Source: Cymbidium sinense
Taxonomy: Eukaryota > Streptophyta > Magnoliopsida > Asparagales > Orchidaceae
Assembly: GCA_021442155.1 (NCBI GenBank)
Contig: CM038216.1
Location: 159,263,983 to 159,327,982, forward strand
Direction: 5' to 3'
Length of the DNA stretch: 64,000 nt
Of the stretch, positions 63,111 to 64,000 are shown in pieces. The notes beneath the pieces were generated by a model, which did not search any database, was not told the DNA's origin, and saw nothing but the letters and a program-made list of their open reading frames with translations. Position numbers and translations under genes: made by a program. Position 1 is the stretch's first letter, and the number at the start of each line of letters is the position of its first letter.

Positions 63111-63137
63111 GGGTTCGATCCCAGATAGTCAAAAAAA
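63111..63137 (-). promoter_or_regulatory. Primer-binding-site-like sequence
   Basis: Directly after the 5' LTR in element sense comes a T-run, then GACTATCTGGGATCGAACCC. GGGATCGAACCC is the exact complement of a standard tRNA T-arm GGGTTCGATCCC. The preceding GACT..CTGGG resembles the tRNA-Arg-type site of Ogre elements (TGGCGACTCTGCTGGGGA) in decayed form. It supports the minus orientation. The first four bases (TGGC) are lost. Confidence 0.5.
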
Positions 63138-64000
63138 TTTGGTGTTTTATTTTGTTGAGGAGAGGATCAGTTGGACACCGTAGATTTTGAGATGTACTCA
63201 TTAAGTTGATGGGTATGACATTGGGAATGATGACTATCTCGAGAGATAGAAGTTATCATCCTATAATGGACCTAATAACCTAATAAGGACTCCTAAGGAC
63301 AATGGGTCTTTGAATGTACCAGAGATCTTTCCTAGTTTACATGGAAAAAATAAAGTATGGTTTATTTTAAAGTTCATTAAGTTCTATGGCAAGCCCCATA
63401 GTTAATTACATCCTTAGGAATACTCTCCATTAAGGTAAATGATCATTATCTCCAAAGATTTCAAAGATAGGACTATCAATCAATTGGTTATTTTTAAAAA
63501 ATCAAGTGGGATTGAAAAGGAGGGAGTTTTTATCGAAACCAAAGGAAGATGAGTAGGGGATGCTCATGATACTAGGAAGCCTAGTGAGTATCCCAAACTA
63601 TCCTATGGTTGGGATTTATATTTTTTATTTAAAATTGAGGAAAATTATATGTTTGAGTTGAACTTTTATTAGAAATCTAGGGCTTACAATTCCACAATAC
63701 AAGATTGTAGAAATGCCCAAGAGGTGAGGATTTATACTTATAGCCCGTAAAGGGAAATAGTAACCTCTGATCCTAAACCTAGGGAGCTTTGGTGAGGGCT
63801 AAAGCACGACCTAATTCTAAGGAAAAAAATGGGTATATGGTTTACCTCCATAAGAGAGAATAAAATCAGACTTACTGCCTTGTAGTGGCCACCTAACTCC
63901 CTCAAGATTTTAAATACATGTAGGCAATTCTTATGCTTTGCAAGATAGCTAGGCAGTTGTTTATTTAGAAAGGAGACTAAGTCCTTAAACTCACTCCCTA
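63138..64000 (-). repeat. 5' LTR of the Tat-like element (copy J, truncated by window end)
   Basis: Plus-strand start TTTGGTGTTTTATTTTG, then TTGAGGAGAGG, AGTTGGACACCG and the family's first 860 bp to TCCTTAAACTCACTCCCTA. It is the closest relative of 47714-48570 among all copies in the window. Confidence 0.8.

Larger units (their letters stand above)
47714..64000 (-). mobile_element. Tat/Ogre-like Ty3/gypsy retrotransposon with two LTRs (5' LTR cut by window end)
   Basis: Minus-strand element: 3' LTR 47714-52735, internal region 52736-63137, 5' LTR from 63138. The two LTR starts share features not seen in other copies (TTGAGGAGAGG, AGTTGGACAC) and about nine of ten bases over most of the first 860 bp by eye, which supports pairing them. 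Integrase sense, primer-site side and LTR order all agree. The internal length of ~10.4 kb with a long untranslated stretch after pol is normal for the Tat lineage (Ogre, Grande, Retand). Coding parts are decayed. It is inserted in LTR F/H; the left target candidate is ATCAT (47709-47713), with its partner outside the window. Confidence 0.75.

Noticed and set aside
63108..63125. GGTTCGATCC as a tRNA gene or SINE B box
   Set aside because: No A box, anticodon arm or acceptor pairing upstream. Its position right after an LTR fits a primer-binding site on the minus strand better.

Overview
This window looks like a repeat-filled intergenic region of a large, AT-rich flowering-plant nuclear genome. 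The evidence is L1-type LINE fragments carrying the plant-style C-terminal RNase H, Ty1-copia LTRs of the type with a TGATGATAACAAA start and a C-rich end (read in sense), and above all many copies of one LTR family with a Ty3/gypsy Tat/Ogre-type integrase. I found no intact host gene, tRNA, rRNA or CRISPR array. The open frames present are short, scattered and mostly lie inside LTRs. The species cannot be named from the sequence.

The main component is a Tat/Ogre-like family with giant LTRs. One solo LTR (9416-16305) is about 6.9 kb long and is flanked by a perfect 5-bp target duplication, TAAAT. The only coding remnant of the family (integrase, 55272-56600, minus strand) fixes the sense of all copies. 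An LTR copy occupies 1-4331 (plus). A second copy (6781-9415 plus 16306-20479, minus) is split by the 6.9-kb solo LTR. That split copy itself sits inside an L1-type LINE, whose reading frame ends at 6780 and resumes after 20484. From 22.1 to 35.7 kb lies older, mostly unassigned AT-rich DNA. It holds a copia-LTR remnant (about 28.7-30.9 kb), a 520-bp direct repeat pair (31.6 and 34.2 kb) and a GC-rich island (32.25-32.9 kb).

From 35.7 kb to the end is a second nest. An LTR fragment (35690-36396) is cut by a copia LTR start. Then comes a host LTR (37560-38521 continuing at 46725-47713), interrupted by an inverted LTR (38522-46724) that in turn carries a 2.27-kb solo copia LTR (39053-41318). 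A two-LTR Tat-like element (47714 to beyond 64000, minus) is inserted into the same host LTR. Reading leftward in its sense strand, this element has its 5' LTR (from 63138, cut by the window end), a primer-binding-site-like sequence, a 1.2-kb array of imperfect inverted repeats, a degenerate gag-pol interval, the integrase end with its stop codon, a 2.5-kb non-coding tandem-repeat region, and a 5.0-kb 3' LTR.

The least expected structure is two separate sets of tandem repeats within this family whose units each hold a stem-loop. One lies in the leader at 61.5-62.65 kb. The other lies near the U3 start of two independent LTR copies, at 38.57-38.94 and 52.2-52.4 kb. In the leader array the arms differ between units while pairing is kept. 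All similarity statements come from reading by eye; no alignment or database search was run.
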